From the NCBI RefSeq assembly GCF_010731295.1, contig NZ_AP022579.1:5704001-5768000 (forward strand): a stretch of DNA of 64,000 bases. The letters are read 5' to 3'. This document shows, one piece after another, positions 53,613-62,423 of the stretch; positions within the stretch are counted from its first letter, which is position 1, and every line of letters starts with the position of its first letter. The position numbers and the translations under genes were made by a program. The notes beneath the pieces are model-generated. The model searched no databases. It was not told the DNA's origin and worked only from the letters and a program-made list of their open reading frames with translations. Source of the DNA: Mycolicibacterium boenickei (lineage in GTDB: Bacteria > Actinomycetota > Actinomycetes > Mycobacteriales > Mycobacteriaceae).

Positions 53613-54049
53613 GACTGCCGCTCCGCGAAATAGCGCACCGCGTACTCGTATCCGGCCGGTCCCGCTCCGGCGATCACCACCTCCGCGACGGCCGACACAT
53701 ACGAGTGGTGCCGGAACGGTTCCCTGGTGTGGATGTTGCTCAGGTGCACCTCGACCACAGGCAGTTCGGCGGCGCTCAGCGCGTCGCGAATCGCCACCGA
53801 GGTGTGGCTGTAGGCCGCGGGATTGATGATGATGCCCGTGCAGTCGACGCGCGCCGCCTGGATGGCGTCGACGAGCACGCCCTCGTGATTGCTCTGCACC
53901 GCGCGGACCTCGAAGCCGGACTCCGCAGCCAACTCGGCCACCCGCTGCTCGATCTGAGCCAGCGTGGTGGAGCCGTAGATCTCGGGCTGCCGGGTGCCCA
54001 GCATGTTGAGATTCGGTCCGTTGACGAGCAACAATCGGCGTTCGGTCAC
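53609..54049 (-). CDS. aroQ: Type II 3-dehydroquinate dehydratase (AroQ family)
   Basis: The start is placed at GTG 54049 ([15 protein letters not shown]), giving 146 aa, the usual AroQ length; a TTG at 54112 would add 21 residues. Motifs: [21 protein letters not shown] (with the catalytic Arg and Tyr), [10 protein letters not shown] (Asn and His), and [17 protein letters not shown]. It dehydrates 3-dehydroquinate to dehydroshikimate. In M. tuberculosis the shikimate enzyme AroD lies elsewhere, so this may be a second, catabolic or regulated copy. Confidence 0.85.
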   Translation of the reverse strand: MTERRLLLVNGPNLNMLGTRQPEIYGSTTLAQIEQRVAELAAESGFEVRAVQSNHEGVLVDAIQAARVDCTGIIINPAAYSHTSVAIRDALSAAELPVVEVHLSNIHTREPFRHHSYVSAVAEVVIAGAGPAGYEYAVRYFAERQS

Positions 54050-54169
54050 CTCCAGTACGGTACCGGCCTGATTCACGACGTCGAGATCGACGCGAGGGTT
54101 GTGGCTGGGCAAAATTCACAACCCTCACGTCGATTTCGGCGAATGCCGGGGGTGGGGATACTTGACCGC

Positions 54170-54559
54170 GTGTCGAGCGTCCACCTCTGCCCGTGCGGTA
54201 CCGGCCGCGACTACCCCGACTGCTGCGAGCCGCTGCACACGGGCGCCCGGCGAGCGCCCACTGCCATCGCGTTGATGCGCTCGCGGTTCAGCGCGTTCGC
54301 CGTGGGTGATGTCGCCTACCTGCTGACCTCGTGGCATCCCGACACCCGACCCGCCGACCTGACCCTCGACGAGACCATCACCTGGCGGCGGTTGCAGATC
54401 GTCGACACCGACGCGGGCGGCGAGGACGACGCCACCGGCGTGGTGGAGTTCCGTGCCCAGTACGTCCAGGACGGCAGCCGGCACATCCTTCATGAACGAA
54501 GCCGTTTCGAGCGGGTGAATGGCCAGTGGCGCTACCTCGACGGGGAGCTCTACGAATAA
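54170..54559 (+). CDS. YchJ family protein (UPF0225, SEC-C motif)
   Basis: GTG 54170 gives 129 aa. The N-terminal SEC-C-like zinc motif CPCGTGRDYPDCC is at residues 7-19. The rest resembles an NTF2-like domain: LMRSRFSAFAVGDVAYLLTSWHPDT, then FEAR-like FRAQYVQDGSRHILHERSRF. YchJ proteins are often adjacent to metal or secretion-related genes. Function unassigned. It is divergent from the dehydroquinase gene and precedes the lipid-kinase gene by 35 bp. Confidence 0.82.
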   Translation: MSSVHLCPCGTGRDYPDCCEPLHTGARRAPTAIALMRSRFSAFAVGDVAYLLTSWHPDTRPADLTLDETITWRRLQIVDTDAGGEDDATGVVEFRAQYVQDGSRHILHERSRFERVNGQWRYLDGELYE

Positions 54560-54594
54560 CGGCGGGACACATTGCCCCGTTAGGCTCATGCCCC

Positions 54595-55557
54595 GTGCGT
54601 GCCGTGCTGATCGTCAACCCGAACGCCACCTCGACCACCCCTGCGGGTCGTGACCTGCTCGCCCATGCGCTGGAAAGCCGGGTGACGCTGACCGTGGAAC
54701 ACACCAACCACCGTGGTCACGCGATCGAGATCGCCCGCGACGCCGCCAGGGACGGGGTGGACGTGCTGATCGTGCACGGCGGCGACGGCACGGTCAACGA
54801 GGTGGTCAACGGCGTGCTCGGCGACTGTGGCACCCGCCCCGATCCCGCCCTGGCCCCCGCGGTGGCCGTCGTCCCGGGAGGGTCGGCCAACGTCTTCGCC
54901 CGGGCGCTGGGCATCAGCCCGGACCCCATCGAGGCCACCAACCAGCTCGTCGACCTGCTCGGCGGCTATCGGATGGGACGCCCGTGGCGCCGCATCGGCC
55001 TGATGGACTGCGGCGAGCGCTGGGGCGTGTTCACCGCGGGGATGGGCGTGGACGGTGACGTGGTGGCGGCCGTGGAGGCCCAGCGCGCCAAGGGCCGCAA
55101 GGTCACCGCATCGCGCTACATCCGGGTGGCGGTGCGCGAGTTCCTGGCCACCGCCCGCAAGGAACCGAATCTGACGCTGCATCTGCCGGGGGCCGAACCC
55201 GTCGACGGGGTGCACTTCGCGTTCGTGTCGAACTCCAGTCCGTGGACCTACGCCAACAGCCGCCCGGTGTGGACGAACCCCGACACCACGTTCGACACCG
55301 GTCTGGGCGTGTTCGCCACCACGAGCATGAACGTGTGGGCGAATCTGCGACTCGTCCGGCAGATGGTGGCCCGCAACCCGCGCCTCGCCGCCAAGCACCT
55401 GATCCGTGACGACAACGTGTCAACGGTCACCGTGACGAGTAACACGCCTGTCGCCTGCCAGATTGACGGAGATTACATCGGCGCGCGCGAAACCATGACG
55501 TTCACGTCGGTTCCCGAGGCACTGAGCGTCGTCGCGCCGACGAATAAAAGTGATTGA
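54595..55557 (+). CDS. Diacylglycerol/lipid kinase family protein (Rv3218-type)
   Basis: GTG 54595 gives 320 aa. The DAGK catalytic core has VRAVLIVNPNAT at the start, VHGGDGTVNEVVNGVLG for ATP binding near residue 60, and PGGSANVFARALG. The C-terminal part matches the YegS/DgkB-like lid, with FAFVSNSSPWTYANSRP. It likely phosphorylates a lipid or sphingosine-like substrate. The length matches the M. tuberculosis protein (321 aa). whiB1 follows after 258 bp. Confidence 0.88.
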   Translation: MRAVLIVNPNATSTTPAGRDLLAHALESRVTLTVEHTNHRGHAIEIARDAARDGVDVLIVHGGDGTVNEVVNGVLGDCGTRPDPALAPAVAVVPGGSANVFARALGISPDPIEATNQLVDLLGGYRMGRPWRRIGLMDCGERWGVFTAGMGVDGDVVAAVEAQRAKGRKVTASRYIRVAVREFLATARKEPNLTLHLPGAEPVDGVHFAFVSNSSPWTYANSRPVWTNPDTTFDTGLGVFATTSMNVWANLRLVRQMVARNPRLAAKHLIRDDNVSTVTVTSNTPVACQIDGDYIGARETMTFTSVPEALSVVAPTNKSD

Positions 55558-55603
55558 CCTGCGCAAACACACCGCTTAAGGTGGAATTAGGGCGCAGCTG
55601 GTT

Positions 55604-55622
55604 CCTGAGTGTAGTACACAGG
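55604..55622. promoter_or_regulatory. Palindrome upstream of whiB1
   Basis: CCTGA-GTGTAGTACAC-AGG contains the inverted repeat GTGTA-G-TACAC with outer CCTG/CAGG arms. It lies ~50 bp upstream of the CRP site and ~110 bp from the likely transcription start of whiB1. It could be a second regulator site or the terminator of the lipid kinase gene. Confidence 0.35.
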
Positions 55623-55650
55623 AGTGAGGGCTCCGGTCACCGCCCCACCC

Positions 55651-55666
55651 AGTGACTTTGCCCACG
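55651..55666 (+). promoter_or_regulatory. CRP/Rv3676-type cAMP receptor protein site for whiB1
   Basis: AGTGACTTTGCCCACG matches the known upstream CRP site of M. tuberculosis whiB1 (AGTGAGATAGCCCACG) in 13 of 16 positions. A -35 TTGACA follows at 55683-55688, which places the site at about -58 from a start near 55717. cAMP-CRP control of whiB1 is established in M. tuberculosis. Confidence 0.75.
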
Positions 55667-55815
55667 TGTTAACTCAATGCTATTGACATCTGTTCAGCCT
55701 GTGAAAGCATCAATGCAACAGTGCAGAAACATTCGTGTGCACGCGTTAACAGCCGAAGAAAATCTAGTGCGCTTCGCCGCGCACGCATGACATGTCTAAC
55801 GAGGAGTTTGATCTT

Positions 55816-56070
55816 ATGGATTGGCGCCACAAGGCCGTCTGTCGCGACGAAGATCCGGAGCTGTTCTTCCCCGTGGGAAACAGTGGCCCGGCGCTTGCCC
55901 AGATCGCCGACGCGAAGCTGGTCTGCAACCGTTGCCCCGTCACCACTGAGTGCCTCACCTGGGCCTTGGACTCCGGCCAGGACGCCGGCGTGTGGGGCGG
56001 GATGAGCGAGGACGAGCGCCGTGCGCTCAAGCGTCGCAACGCCCGTACCAAGGCCCGCACCGTCGTCTGA
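55816..56070 (+). CDS. whiB1: Transcriptional regulator WhiB1
   Basis: ATG 55816 after GAGGAG gives 84 aa, the canonical length; an ATG at 55792 would add 8 residues. Fe-S ligands are Cys9, Cys37, Cys40 (CNRCP) and Cys46. The turn is AGVWGGMS, and the basic C-terminus is KRRNARTKART. WhiB1 binds SigA and uses a nitric-oxide-sensitive [4Fe-4S] cluster to control essential genes. The promoter has a CRP site, and a strong terminator follows at 56092-56133. Confidence 0.97.
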   Translation: MDWRHKAVCRDEDPELFFPVGNSGPALAQIADAKLVCNRCPVTTECLTWALDSGQDAGVWGGMSEDERRALKRRNARTKARTVV

Positions 56071-56091
56071 TCTCGACTCAGACCTCGACGC

Positions 56092-56133
56092 AAGCTATGG
56101 CCCCGACGAATGTCGGGGCCATAGCTTATTTTT
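56092..56133 (+). terminator. Intrinsic terminator of whiB1
   Basis: A perfect 16-bp stem (arms 56092-56107 and 56112-56127) with a GAAT tetraloop, followed by ATTTTTG. One of the few hairpins here with a proper U-tract. Confidence 0.9.
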
Positions 56134-56256
56134 GCGGCAATTATCGATAGCAAATTGAGTAATTGTCGTCACATTTCGTTTTTGACGCAGCTGAGGAATT
56201 GCTTCACTGGTACTGACGTACCACTGTGAGTGTGCTGCGAACCCCGCAGGCCGCGC

Positions 56257-57756
56257 TCACTGGATCCCGCGGCTGCGCCGGCCGATCGGCACGCGCAGCA
56301 CCACGTCGGTGCCACCCGAGTCGACGTCGTGCATGCCCAGCGAGCCGTCCAGTTCCGCGGTCACCAGCGTGCGGACGATCTGCAGGCCCAACCGGTCGGA
56401 CTTCTCCAGGCTGAACCCGTCGGGCACTCCACGGCCGTCGTCGTGCACCACGACGTCGAGCCAGCGGGCCGACCGCTCGGCCTTGATGGTCACGCACCCC
56501 TGGGACGTATTCGCGTCGAAGGCGTGCTCGATGGCGTTCTGCACCAGTTCGGTGATCACCATGATCAACGCCGTCGCACGGTCGGCGTCGAGCACGCCAA
56601 GGGCACCGTCCCGGTTGATCCGGATCGGGGTGTCCACCGAGGCGACATCGTTCATGATCGGCAGGATCCGGTCGATCACCTCGTCGAGGTTGACTTCCTC
56701 GTCGACCGACATCGACAACGCGTCGTGCACCAACGCGATCGACGACACCCGCCGCACCGATTCGATCAGTGCCTCGCGGGCCTCCAGATTGTTGGTGCGG
56801 CGCGCCTGCAGCCGCAACAGGGCCGCCACGGTCTGCAGGTTGTTCTTCACCCGGTGGTGGATCTCCCGGATGGTGGCGTCCTTGCTGAGCAACGCCCGGT
56901 CACGTCGTTTCACCTCGGTGACGTCGCGGATCAGAACGGCAGCGCCGACCGCGGCACCGTGCACGACCAGCGGCAGGGTCCGCAACAGCACCGCCGCGCC
57001 ACCGGCGTCGACCTCCATCCGCATGCTGGAGCCGCCCGCCAGCGAGTCGCGCACGTGGTTGGCCAGTTCCTGGGCCTCGAACGGGTCGGAGATCAACGGA
57101 CGCGTGACGGTGACCAGGTTGTGCCCGTCGAGCTCGGAGGTCAGGCCCATGCGGTGATAGGCCGAGATGGCGTTGGGGCTGGCGAACACCACGTCCCCGA
57201 CCTCGTCGAGGCGGATGAACCCGTCACCCACCCGCGGGCTGGAACGTGACATGGCCAGATCACCGACGTTGGGGAAGGTGCCCTCGGACAGCATGTGCAG
57301 CAGATCGCTCGCACAGTCCAGGTAGGCCCCCTCCAGCGGGCTGGCCATCCGGCGGGCGGCCAGCGCGGTCTGGTGAGTCAGCACCGCGACCACGTGATCG
57401 CGGTGCCGCACCGGTACCGCTTCCACGTTCAGGCCGGGTAGGTCCGGCGAATGTCGTTGGGTACCACCGTTTCCCCGCCCGATCGCACCGGACTCGAAGG
57501 CCGTGGTGACGACCGGCAGGTCCGCGGCGGCCGCCAGCGTGCCGACCGAATCGGCCAGCAGCACGGTCGGGGCGGTATTGGGACGCACCTGTGCGACGCA
57601 CACCAGCACGCCGTCGTCGCGCCGCACCCACATCAGATAGTCGGCGAACGACAGGTCGGCCAGCAGCTGCCACTCCCCGACCACCGCATGCAGGTGGTCC
57701 ACCGCGCTGCCGGGCAGCACGGTGTGCTCGGCGAGCAGGTCACCGAGGGTGGACAT
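56257..57756 (-). CDS. pdtaS: Sensor histidine kinase PdtaS
   Basis: A 499-aa cytosolic kinase. An N-terminal GAF domain (about residues 20-150), a PAS domain (about 170-285), and HisKA_2 with IREIHHRVKNNLQTV (His300/301) followed by an HATPase_c domain with ELVQNAIEHAF, DDGRGVP and DRLGLQIV. No membrane helices. It phosphorylates the RNA-binding antiterminator PdtaR. The homologue is Rv3220c in M. tuberculosis. It faces whiB1 convergently and is downstream of the TB7.3-like gene on the same strand. Confidence 0.92.
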   Translation of the reverse strand: MSTLGDLLAEHTVLPGSAVDHLHAVVGEWQLLADLSFADYLMWVRRDDGVLVCVAQVRPNTAPTVLLADSVGTLAAAADLPVVTTAFESGAIGRGNGGTQRHSPDLPGLNVEAVPVRHRDHVVAVLTHQTALAARRMASPLEGAYLDCASDLLHMLSEGTFPNVGDLAMSRSSPRVGDGFIRLDEVGDVVFASPNAISAYHRMGLTSELDGHNLVTVTRPLISDPFEAQELANHVRDSLAGGSSMRMEVDAGGAAVLLRTLPLVVHGAAVGAAVLIRDVTEVKRRDRALLSKDATIREIHHRVKNNLQTVAALLRLQARRTNNLEAREALIESVRRVSSIALVHDALSMSVDEEVNLDEVIDRILPIMNDVASVDTPIRINRDGALGVLDADRATALIMVITELVQNAIEHAFDANTSQGCVTIKAERSARWLDVVVHDDGRGVPDGFSLEKSDRLGLQIVRTLVTAELDGSLGMHDVDSGGTDVVLRVPIGRRSRGIQ

Positions 57757-57802
57757 CAGTCACCGTCCTCCGCGCACGCGAGGAACCTCAGAGTCCCGAA
57801 CG

Positions 57803-58018
57803 TCAGTCGATCACCGCGATGAGATCGCCGGCCTGGATGACATCGCCCTCGGCGACGTTGACCTTGGTCACAGTGCCCGCGATCTCGGCGAGGACCGGGA
57901 TCTCCATCTTCATCGACTCGAGCAGCACCAGGGTGTCCCCCGCACCGATCTGATCGCCCTCGTGAACCACGACCTCCAGCACACTGGCCACGATTTCGGC
58001 GCGAACGTCCTCGGCCAT
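57803..58018 (-). CDS. Biotinyl/lipoyl-domain protein TB7.3-like
   Basis: ATG 58018 gives 71 aa, almost identical in length to TB7.3 of M. tuberculosis. A biotinyl carrier domain with ESMKMEIP, where Lys is the attachment residue, and hydrophobic strands on either side (MAEDVRAEIVASVLEVVV ... VTKVNVAEGDVIQAGDLIAVID). It may serve as a carboxyl carrier protein, but no carboxylase subunit is nearby. It sits 47 bp upstream of pdtaS on the same strand. Confidence 0.92.
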   Translation of the reverse strand: MAEDVRAEIVASVLEVVVHEGDQIGAGDTLVLLESMKMEIPVLAEIAGTVTKVNVAEGDVIQAGDLIAVID

Positions 58019-58155
58019 CTTCACCCCACTTCACTACGGCTGCTTAACCCGACTACTTGTGCGGCCTATATCGAACCACAACCCCGGGTGGACAGCGCTG
58101 CCCCCAGGGCATGAGACACTAGGGAGCAAGCTCTTAGACCATCTGGAGGATCATC

Positions 58156-58248
58156 ATGGCCAAGCGTGGCCGCAAGAAGCGGGACCGCAAGCACTCGAAG
58201 GCGAACCACGGCAAGCGCCCCAACGCCGGTTCGAAGTCAGTGCGCTAG
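58156..58248 (+). CDS. 50S ribosomal protein bL37
   Basis: A 30-codon ORF with GGAGG upstream: MAKRGRKKRDRKHSKANHGK followed by a short tail ending SKSVR. It matches the short basic mycobacterial ribosomal protein bL37, first found in the M. smegmatis 70S structure and absent from most annotations because of its size. The last six residues (after KRPNA) extend beyond the 24-residue form I recall, so the C-terminus may vary by species. Isolated gene with a terminator downstream. Confidence 0.85.
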   Translation: MAKRGRKKRDRKHSKANHGKRPNAGSKSVR

Positions 58249-58267
58249 CCGCTTCGGCAGACTGTGA

Positions 58268-58300
58268 CCGCCCGACTCCCTTCGGAGATCGGGCGGTTTG
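58268..58300 (+). terminator. Terminator downstream of bL37
   Basis: CCGCCCGA pairs with TCGGGCGG around an inner CTCC-CTTC-GGAG stem-loop, followed by TTTGT. It lies 20 bp after the bL37 stop. It is also near the stop of rshA on the other strand and may serve both. Confidence 0.75.
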
Positions 58301-58330
58301 TCGTTGGGCCGACAAGGGCAAACCGCCAGG

Positions 58331-58636
58331 TCAGCCCCGGATGATGGTGGTCTGGCTGATCTGGATGCGCAGCCGCTCCCGCAGGCCTTCCGGTGCCTTC
58401 TCCCCGCTGCACTTGGCGGCGATGAGCTTCTTGACGCGCTCCTCGACCCCGTAGTGACGCAGGCAGGCCGGGCATTCTTCGAGGTGGTGCTTGAGCTTGT
58501 CACGGCTTTCGGCCGTGCACTCGCCGTCGAGCAATGTCCATACCTCGGCGATCACCGCGGCGCAGTCAGGATGCTCGGGGTCGACGGGCCCGACCGGCGG
58601 GGTCCAGCGCTCGTCCTCATCGTGCTTGTCACTCAT
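58331..58636 (-). CDS. rshA: Anti-sigma factor RshA
   Basis: A 101-aa zinc anti-sigma protein. The ZAS motif HHLEECPAC (H-x3-C-x2-C) is near residue 50, and a further Cys is present in DCAA and KCSG. It binds SigH and releases it on disulfide stress or on phosphorylation by PknB. The gene overlaps sigH by 4 bp (58633-58636), as in M. tuberculosis, so both are co-transcribed. Confidence 0.95.
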   Translation of the reverse strand: MSDKHDEDERWTPPVGPVDPEHPDCAAVIAEVWTLLDGECTAESRDKLKHHLEECPACLRHYGVEERVKKLIAAKCSGEKAPEGLRERLRIQISQTTIIRG

Positions 58637-59277
58637 GACGAGACCTCCTCCGGCTCACCAAGCTGCTGACCTCGGATGAAACCGCGATCCCTGGCCACAT
58701 CGGCCAGCAGGTCGCGCAGTTGCTTGCGCCCGCGGTGCAGCCGAGACATCACCGTCCCGATGGGAGTATCCATGATCTCGGCGATCTCCTTGTAGGGGAA
58801 ACCCTCGACGTCGGCGTAGTACACCGCCATCCGGAATTCCTCGGGCAACGCCTGCAGCGCCGCCTTGATCTCGGTGTCCGGCAGCGCCTCCAGGGCCTCG
58901 ACCTCGGCCGATCGCAGACCGGTCGACGAGTGCTCGGCATTGGACGCCAGCTGCCAGTCGGTGATCTCGTCGGTCGGGTATTCGGCCGGTTGCCGCTGCT
59001 TCTTGCGGTAGCTGTTGATGTAGGTGTTGGTCAGGATGCGGTACAGCCACGCCTTGAGGTTGGTGCCCTCGCGGAATGACCGGAAGCCGGCGTAGGCCTT
59101 GACCATGGTTTCCTGCAACAGGTCCTCGGCGTCGGCGGGGTTGCGGGTCATCCGCAGCGCGCCGCCGTACAGCTGGTCCAGCAGCGGGATGGCATCGCGT
59201 TCGAACCGGGCGGTCAGCTCGGCATCTGTTTCGGCAGGCTGCGGCGTGTCAGGCTCGGCCTGCTCGACGTCAGTCAT
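58633..59277 (-). CDS. sigH: ECF sigma factor SigH
   Basis: ATG 59277 gives 214 aa, close to the 216 of M. tuberculosis; GTG 59304 is a further possible start. Sigma region 2 has [20 protein letters not shown] with [20 protein letters not shown], and region 4 has [40 protein letters not shown]. It controls thioredoxin, mycothiol, heat-shock and other oxidative-stress genes. A GGAAC-type promoter lies upstream, consistent with autoregulation, and rshA follows with 4-bp overlap. Confidence 0.96.
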   Translation of the reverse strand: MTDVEQAEPDTPQPAETDAELTARFERDAIPLLDQLYGGALRMTRNPADAEDLLQETMVKAYAGFRSFREGTNLKAWLYRILTNTYINSYRKKQRQPAEYPTDEITDWQLASNAEHSSTGLRSAEVEALEALPDTEIKAALQALPEEFRMAVYYADVEGFPYKEIAEIMDTPIGTVMSRLHRGRKQLRDLLADVARDRGFIRGQQLGEPEEVSS

Positions 59278-59325
59278 CGTGGGAAACACCTTCCCTTCTG
59301 TCACGGCGCCACCAAGGGGTCCGGA

Positions 59326-59353
59326 ATACCTCTGGGTATCCGGCGGCCGTTCC
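59326..59353 (-). promoter_or_regulatory. Candidate SigH-dependent sigH promoter
   Basis: On the minus strand GGAAC (59349-59353) is followed by 19 bp and GTAT (59326-59329), a loose match to the SigH/SigE-type consensus GGAAC-N17-19-GTT. It lies ~50 bp upstream of the ATG and supports the known autoregulation, but the -10 fit is weak. Confidence 0.5.
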
Positions 59354-59490
59354 AGGCATACGGTTGGCACCAGAATCCTCCTTCAGATCCTAGAGCGTGC
59401 TACCGACAGGTAGCGCTGAGCAGGTGTCGAGAGCAATAACAGCATGTAGTGGCCGCTGTGTTCCCGGCGTGCCCGGCTACCGTGTCCCGA

Positions 59491-59982
59491 ATGGCACGCG
59501 CAGCAACCCCCGCGATCGCGGCTCTGGTGGCCGCAGGCATCGACCACGAGGTGGTCGCCTACCAGCACGACCCTCGTAACGAGTCGTTCGGCGACGAGGC
59601 AGTAGCCCAGTTGGCGGCCGACGGCATCGTCGCCGAGCAGGTGTTCAAGACCCTGGTGATCGCATTGCCCAAGGGCCTGGCGGTCGCGGTCGTACCAGTG
59701 CCGGCCAAGCTGTCCCTCAAGGCCGCGGCGGCGGCGCTGGGAGTGCCCAAGGCCGAGATGGCCGACCCGGCCGCCGCGCAACGCTCCAGCGGCTACGTGG
59801 TGGGCGGGATTTCCCCGCTGGGACAACGCAAGCCGCTGCCCACCGTCGTCGACGCCTCGGCGCTCGCGTTCGACAAAGTGCTCTGCAGCGCGGGCAAGCG
59901 TGGGCTGGACGTCGCGCTGGCCCCCGCCGATCTGATCCGGGCAACCGGCGCGGTGACCGCCGAGATCGCCGTCACCGCCTGA
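59491..59982 (+). CDS. YbaK/EbsC family aminoacyl-tRNA deacylase
   Basis: ATG 59491 gives 163 aa. The YbaK domain has VFKTLVIALPKGLAVAVVPVPAKLS with the conserved Lys, then GYVVGGISPLGQRKPLPTVVD, the typical Gly-rich substrate loop. Such enzymes hydrolyse Cys-tRNAPro, preventing mistranslation. The gene is complete here, whereas the M. tuberculosis region annotates pieces of it. Divergent from sigH. Confidence 0.88.
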   Translation: MARAATPAIAALVAAGIDHEVVAYQHDPRNESFGDEAVAQLAADGIVAEQVFKTLVIALPKGLAVAVVPVPAKLSLKAAAAALGVPKAEMADPAAAQRSSGYVVGGISPLGQRKPLPTVVDASALAFDKVLCSAGKRGLDVALAPADLIRATGAVTAEIAVTA

Positions 59983-60106
59983 AACCGGCGGCCGAGGCGG
60001 GCATGCCGCGGCATGTCGCAATCGGAAACGTAGCGGTGTGCGAATCCGTGATTTACACCACGGCTCGTGCCAGATTGCATGGACCCGACGAGGAAGGCGG
60101 GCGCAC

Positions 60107-61219
60107 ATGACGATCAGCGTGGCCGAGCGGGCGGAACTGGCCGCCGCGGTGTCCGAACTGCTGCACGACGAATGCTCCGAACCGGACGTGCGCCGGGTGA
60201 TCGGGACCGATGACGGGTTCGACCGCGAGTTGTGGCGCAAGCTCGCCGCCCAAGGGGTCACCGGTCTGCTGGTCGACAGCGAGTACGGCGGCGTCGGCCT
60301 CGGCGCGCTGGAGCTCGAGGCCGTCGCCGAAGCGACCGGGGCCGCGCTGCTGCCCGCACCGTTTCTGTCCAGTGCGGTGCTGGCATCCGCGTTGATCGGT
60401 GCGGCAGGCACCGACGACGACAAGCGGCGACTGCTGCCTGCCCTGGTCGACGGGACCTCGGTGGGAACCGTCGCGGTGACCGGTTCCCGGGGGACCTGGG
60501 CGCCGGAGGGCGTGGCGGTGCGCGCCACCGAAACGGATCCGCAGGGCGCCGATTACACCCTTACCGGCAACGCGCATTACGTGATGCACGGTCAGGTGGC
60601 CGACGTGATCCTGGTCGTCGCCCGCACCAACGGAGACTTCGGCATCTTCCAGGTCGCGCCCGATGCCGACGGCTTCGAGCGCGCGGCCGCAACGGTTTTC
60701 GACCCGACCGTCCCCCTGTCGACCTACACGTTCGACGCCACTCCCGCCCGCCGCGTCGGCGCCGCCGGGTGGGACGCCGTGCAGCACGCCCTCGACCTCG
60801 CGCTGGTCGCCCTGGCCGGCGAACAGGTCGGCGGGGCCCGGCGGATCTTCGACATCACCGTGGACTACCTCAAGACCCGGATCCAGTTCGGCAGGCCGAT
60901 CGGCAGCTTCCAGGCCCTCAAGCACATGGCCGCCGATCTGCTGGTACAGGTCGAATCGGCCACGTCGGCCGCCCAGCACGCCGCCGCCGAACTGGCCTCC
61001 GGCAGCGAAAAAAGCAGTGGTGCAATCGCTCTGGCCGGCTTCGCGTGCGCGGAGGCTTACCACACGACCGCCATGTCGGCGATCCAGATGCACGGCGGTA
61101 TCGCGTTCACCTGGGAACACCCGGCACACCTGTACCTACGCCGGGCCCGCACCGGCCTGCAACTGCTCGGCGGCTCGGGGCTGCACCGCGAGCGCTACCT
61201 CTCGGCGAAAGGCGCCTGA
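60107..61219 (+). CDS. Acyl-CoA dehydrogenase (small subunit-like)
   Basis: ATG 60107 after AGGAAGG gives 370 aa. The N-terminal FAD domain is divergent, while the C-terminal part has LKTRIQFGRPIGSFQALKHMAADLL, and the end has IQMHGGIAFTWEHPAHLYLRRARTG, where Glu may be catalytic. It is the first gene of a three-gene operon with another ACAD and a CoA-transferase. The pair layout resembles heteromeric ACADs of steroid or aromatic catabolism. Confidence 0.88.
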   Translation: MTISVAERAELAAAVSELLHDECSEPDVRRVIGTDDGFDRELWRKLAAQGVTGLLVDSEYGGVGLGALELEAVAEATGAALLPAPFLSSAVLASALIGAAGTDDDKRRLLPALVDGTSVGTVAVTGSRGTWAPEGVAVRATETDPQGADYTLTGNAHYVMHGQVADVILVVARTNGDFGIFQVAPDADGFERAAATVFDPTVPLSTYTFDATPARRVGAAGWDAVQHALDLALVALAGEQVGGARRIFDITVDYLKTRIQFGRPIGSFQALKHMAADLLVQVESATSAAQHAAAELASGSEKSSGAIALAGFACAEAYHTTAMSAIQMHGGIAFTWEHPAHLYLRRARTGLQLLGGSGLHRERYLSAKGA

Positions 61220-61221
61220 AG

Positions 61222-62418
61222 ATGACAGCCAACGACCTGCCCGACGCCGATCAGCTGCAGACCGAAGTGCGCGACTGGCTCGCCCAGAACTGGTCCGGCC
61301 TGCCCAAATCGACCGATCCGTGGGTCAGCTCACCGGAGCGGGTGGCCTGGCTGCAGAAGGTGCTGGACGCGGGCTACGCGGTACCGACCTACCCCACCGA
61401 GTGGTTCGGCCGCGAATACCCGAATGAACTTGCCGCGGTCATCGAGCGGGAGTTCCGAGCAGTCAAGGCCCCTGGTGCGCGCCAGGACAAATACAGCATT
61501 CCGGCCAACACCGCGCTGAAATTCGGCTCCGACAAACTCAAGCACGATCTGGTGCGGGACTTCCTGACCGAACGGATCCGCACCTGCCTGCTCTACAGCG
61601 AGCCGGGCGCCGGCTCCGATCTGGCCGCCGTGCGCACCACCGCGGTCCGCGACGGTGACGAGTGGGTGGTCAACGGCCAGAAGGTGTGGACGTCGGGCGC
61701 GACCACGGCCGAATACGCCCTGTTGATCGCCCGCACAGACTGGGACGTGCCCAAGCACAAAGGTTTGAGCTTCTTCATGATTCCGATGCGTCAGCCCGGC
61801 ATCGACGTCCGCCCGCTGGTGCAGATCACCGGCGAATCGCATTTCAACGAGGTGTTCATCACCGACGCGCGGGTGTCCGACGCGTACCTCCTTGGCGGCG
61901 AGGGCAACGGGTGGCGGGTGCTGCAGACGGCACTGGCCTACGAGCGGTCGATCATGGGGGACGGCGGTCGCGGCTCACGCAACCGCACCCGCGCCGACGA
62001 CCTCATCGGCCTGGCCCGTGACCACGGCCGCCTCGACGACCCGGCGGTGCGCAAGGAGCTGGCCGATGTGCTCGCCTTGCGGGAACTCAACTCGCTCAAC
62101 AATGCCCGCGCCAAAGCTGCTGCGACACAAGGAACGTCAAGCTCGATCATGTCTCTGGGCAAGCTGGCGATGTCGAACATCCTCCATGCGGAGGCACGGC
62201 TCAAGACCGAGATCATCGGCGCGGAAGCACTTTTGGCCGGGCCCGACAATCCCGAGGCCGACGACATCAACTTCCTGACGCTCAACGCGTTCTTCACGTC
62301 GATCGGCGGCGGCACCGACCAGATCCAGCGCAACATCATCGGCGAGCGGGTGCTCGGCCTGGCCAAAGAGCCCGAGGTCGATCGCGACATCCCGTTCCGC
62401 CAGGCCCGCCGGAGCTGA
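61222..62418 (+). CDS. Acyl-CoA dehydrogenase (large subunit-like)
   Basis: A 398-aa ACAD starting 2 bp after the preceding stop. The middle domain has LLYSEPGAGSDLAAVRTTAV and VNGQKVWTSGATTAEYALLIARTD. The C-terminal GGGTDQIQRNIIGERVLGL binds the adenine part of FAD. It likely forms a heteromer with the upstream ACAD. The CoA-transferase gene starts 5 bp after its stop. Confidence 0.9.
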   Translation: MTANDLPDADQLQTEVRDWLAQNWSGLPKSTDPWVSSPERVAWLQKVLDAGYAVPTYPTEWFGREYPNELAAVIEREFRAVKAPGARQDKYSIPANTALKFGSDKLKHDLVRDFLTERIRTCLLYSEPGAGSDLAAVRTTAVRDGDEWVVNGQKVWTSGATTAEYALLIARTDWDVPKHKGLSFFMIPMRQPGIDVRPLVQITGESHFNEVFITDARVSDAYLLGGEGNGWRVLQTALAYERSIMGDGGRGSRNRTRADDLIGLARDHGRLDDPAVRKELADVLALRELNSLNNARAKAAATQGTSSSIMSLGKLAMSNILHAEARLKTEIIGAEALLAGPDNPEADDINFLTLNAFFTSIGGGTDQIQRNIIGERVLGLAKEPEVDRDIPFRQARRS

Positions 62419-62423
62419 CCCCG

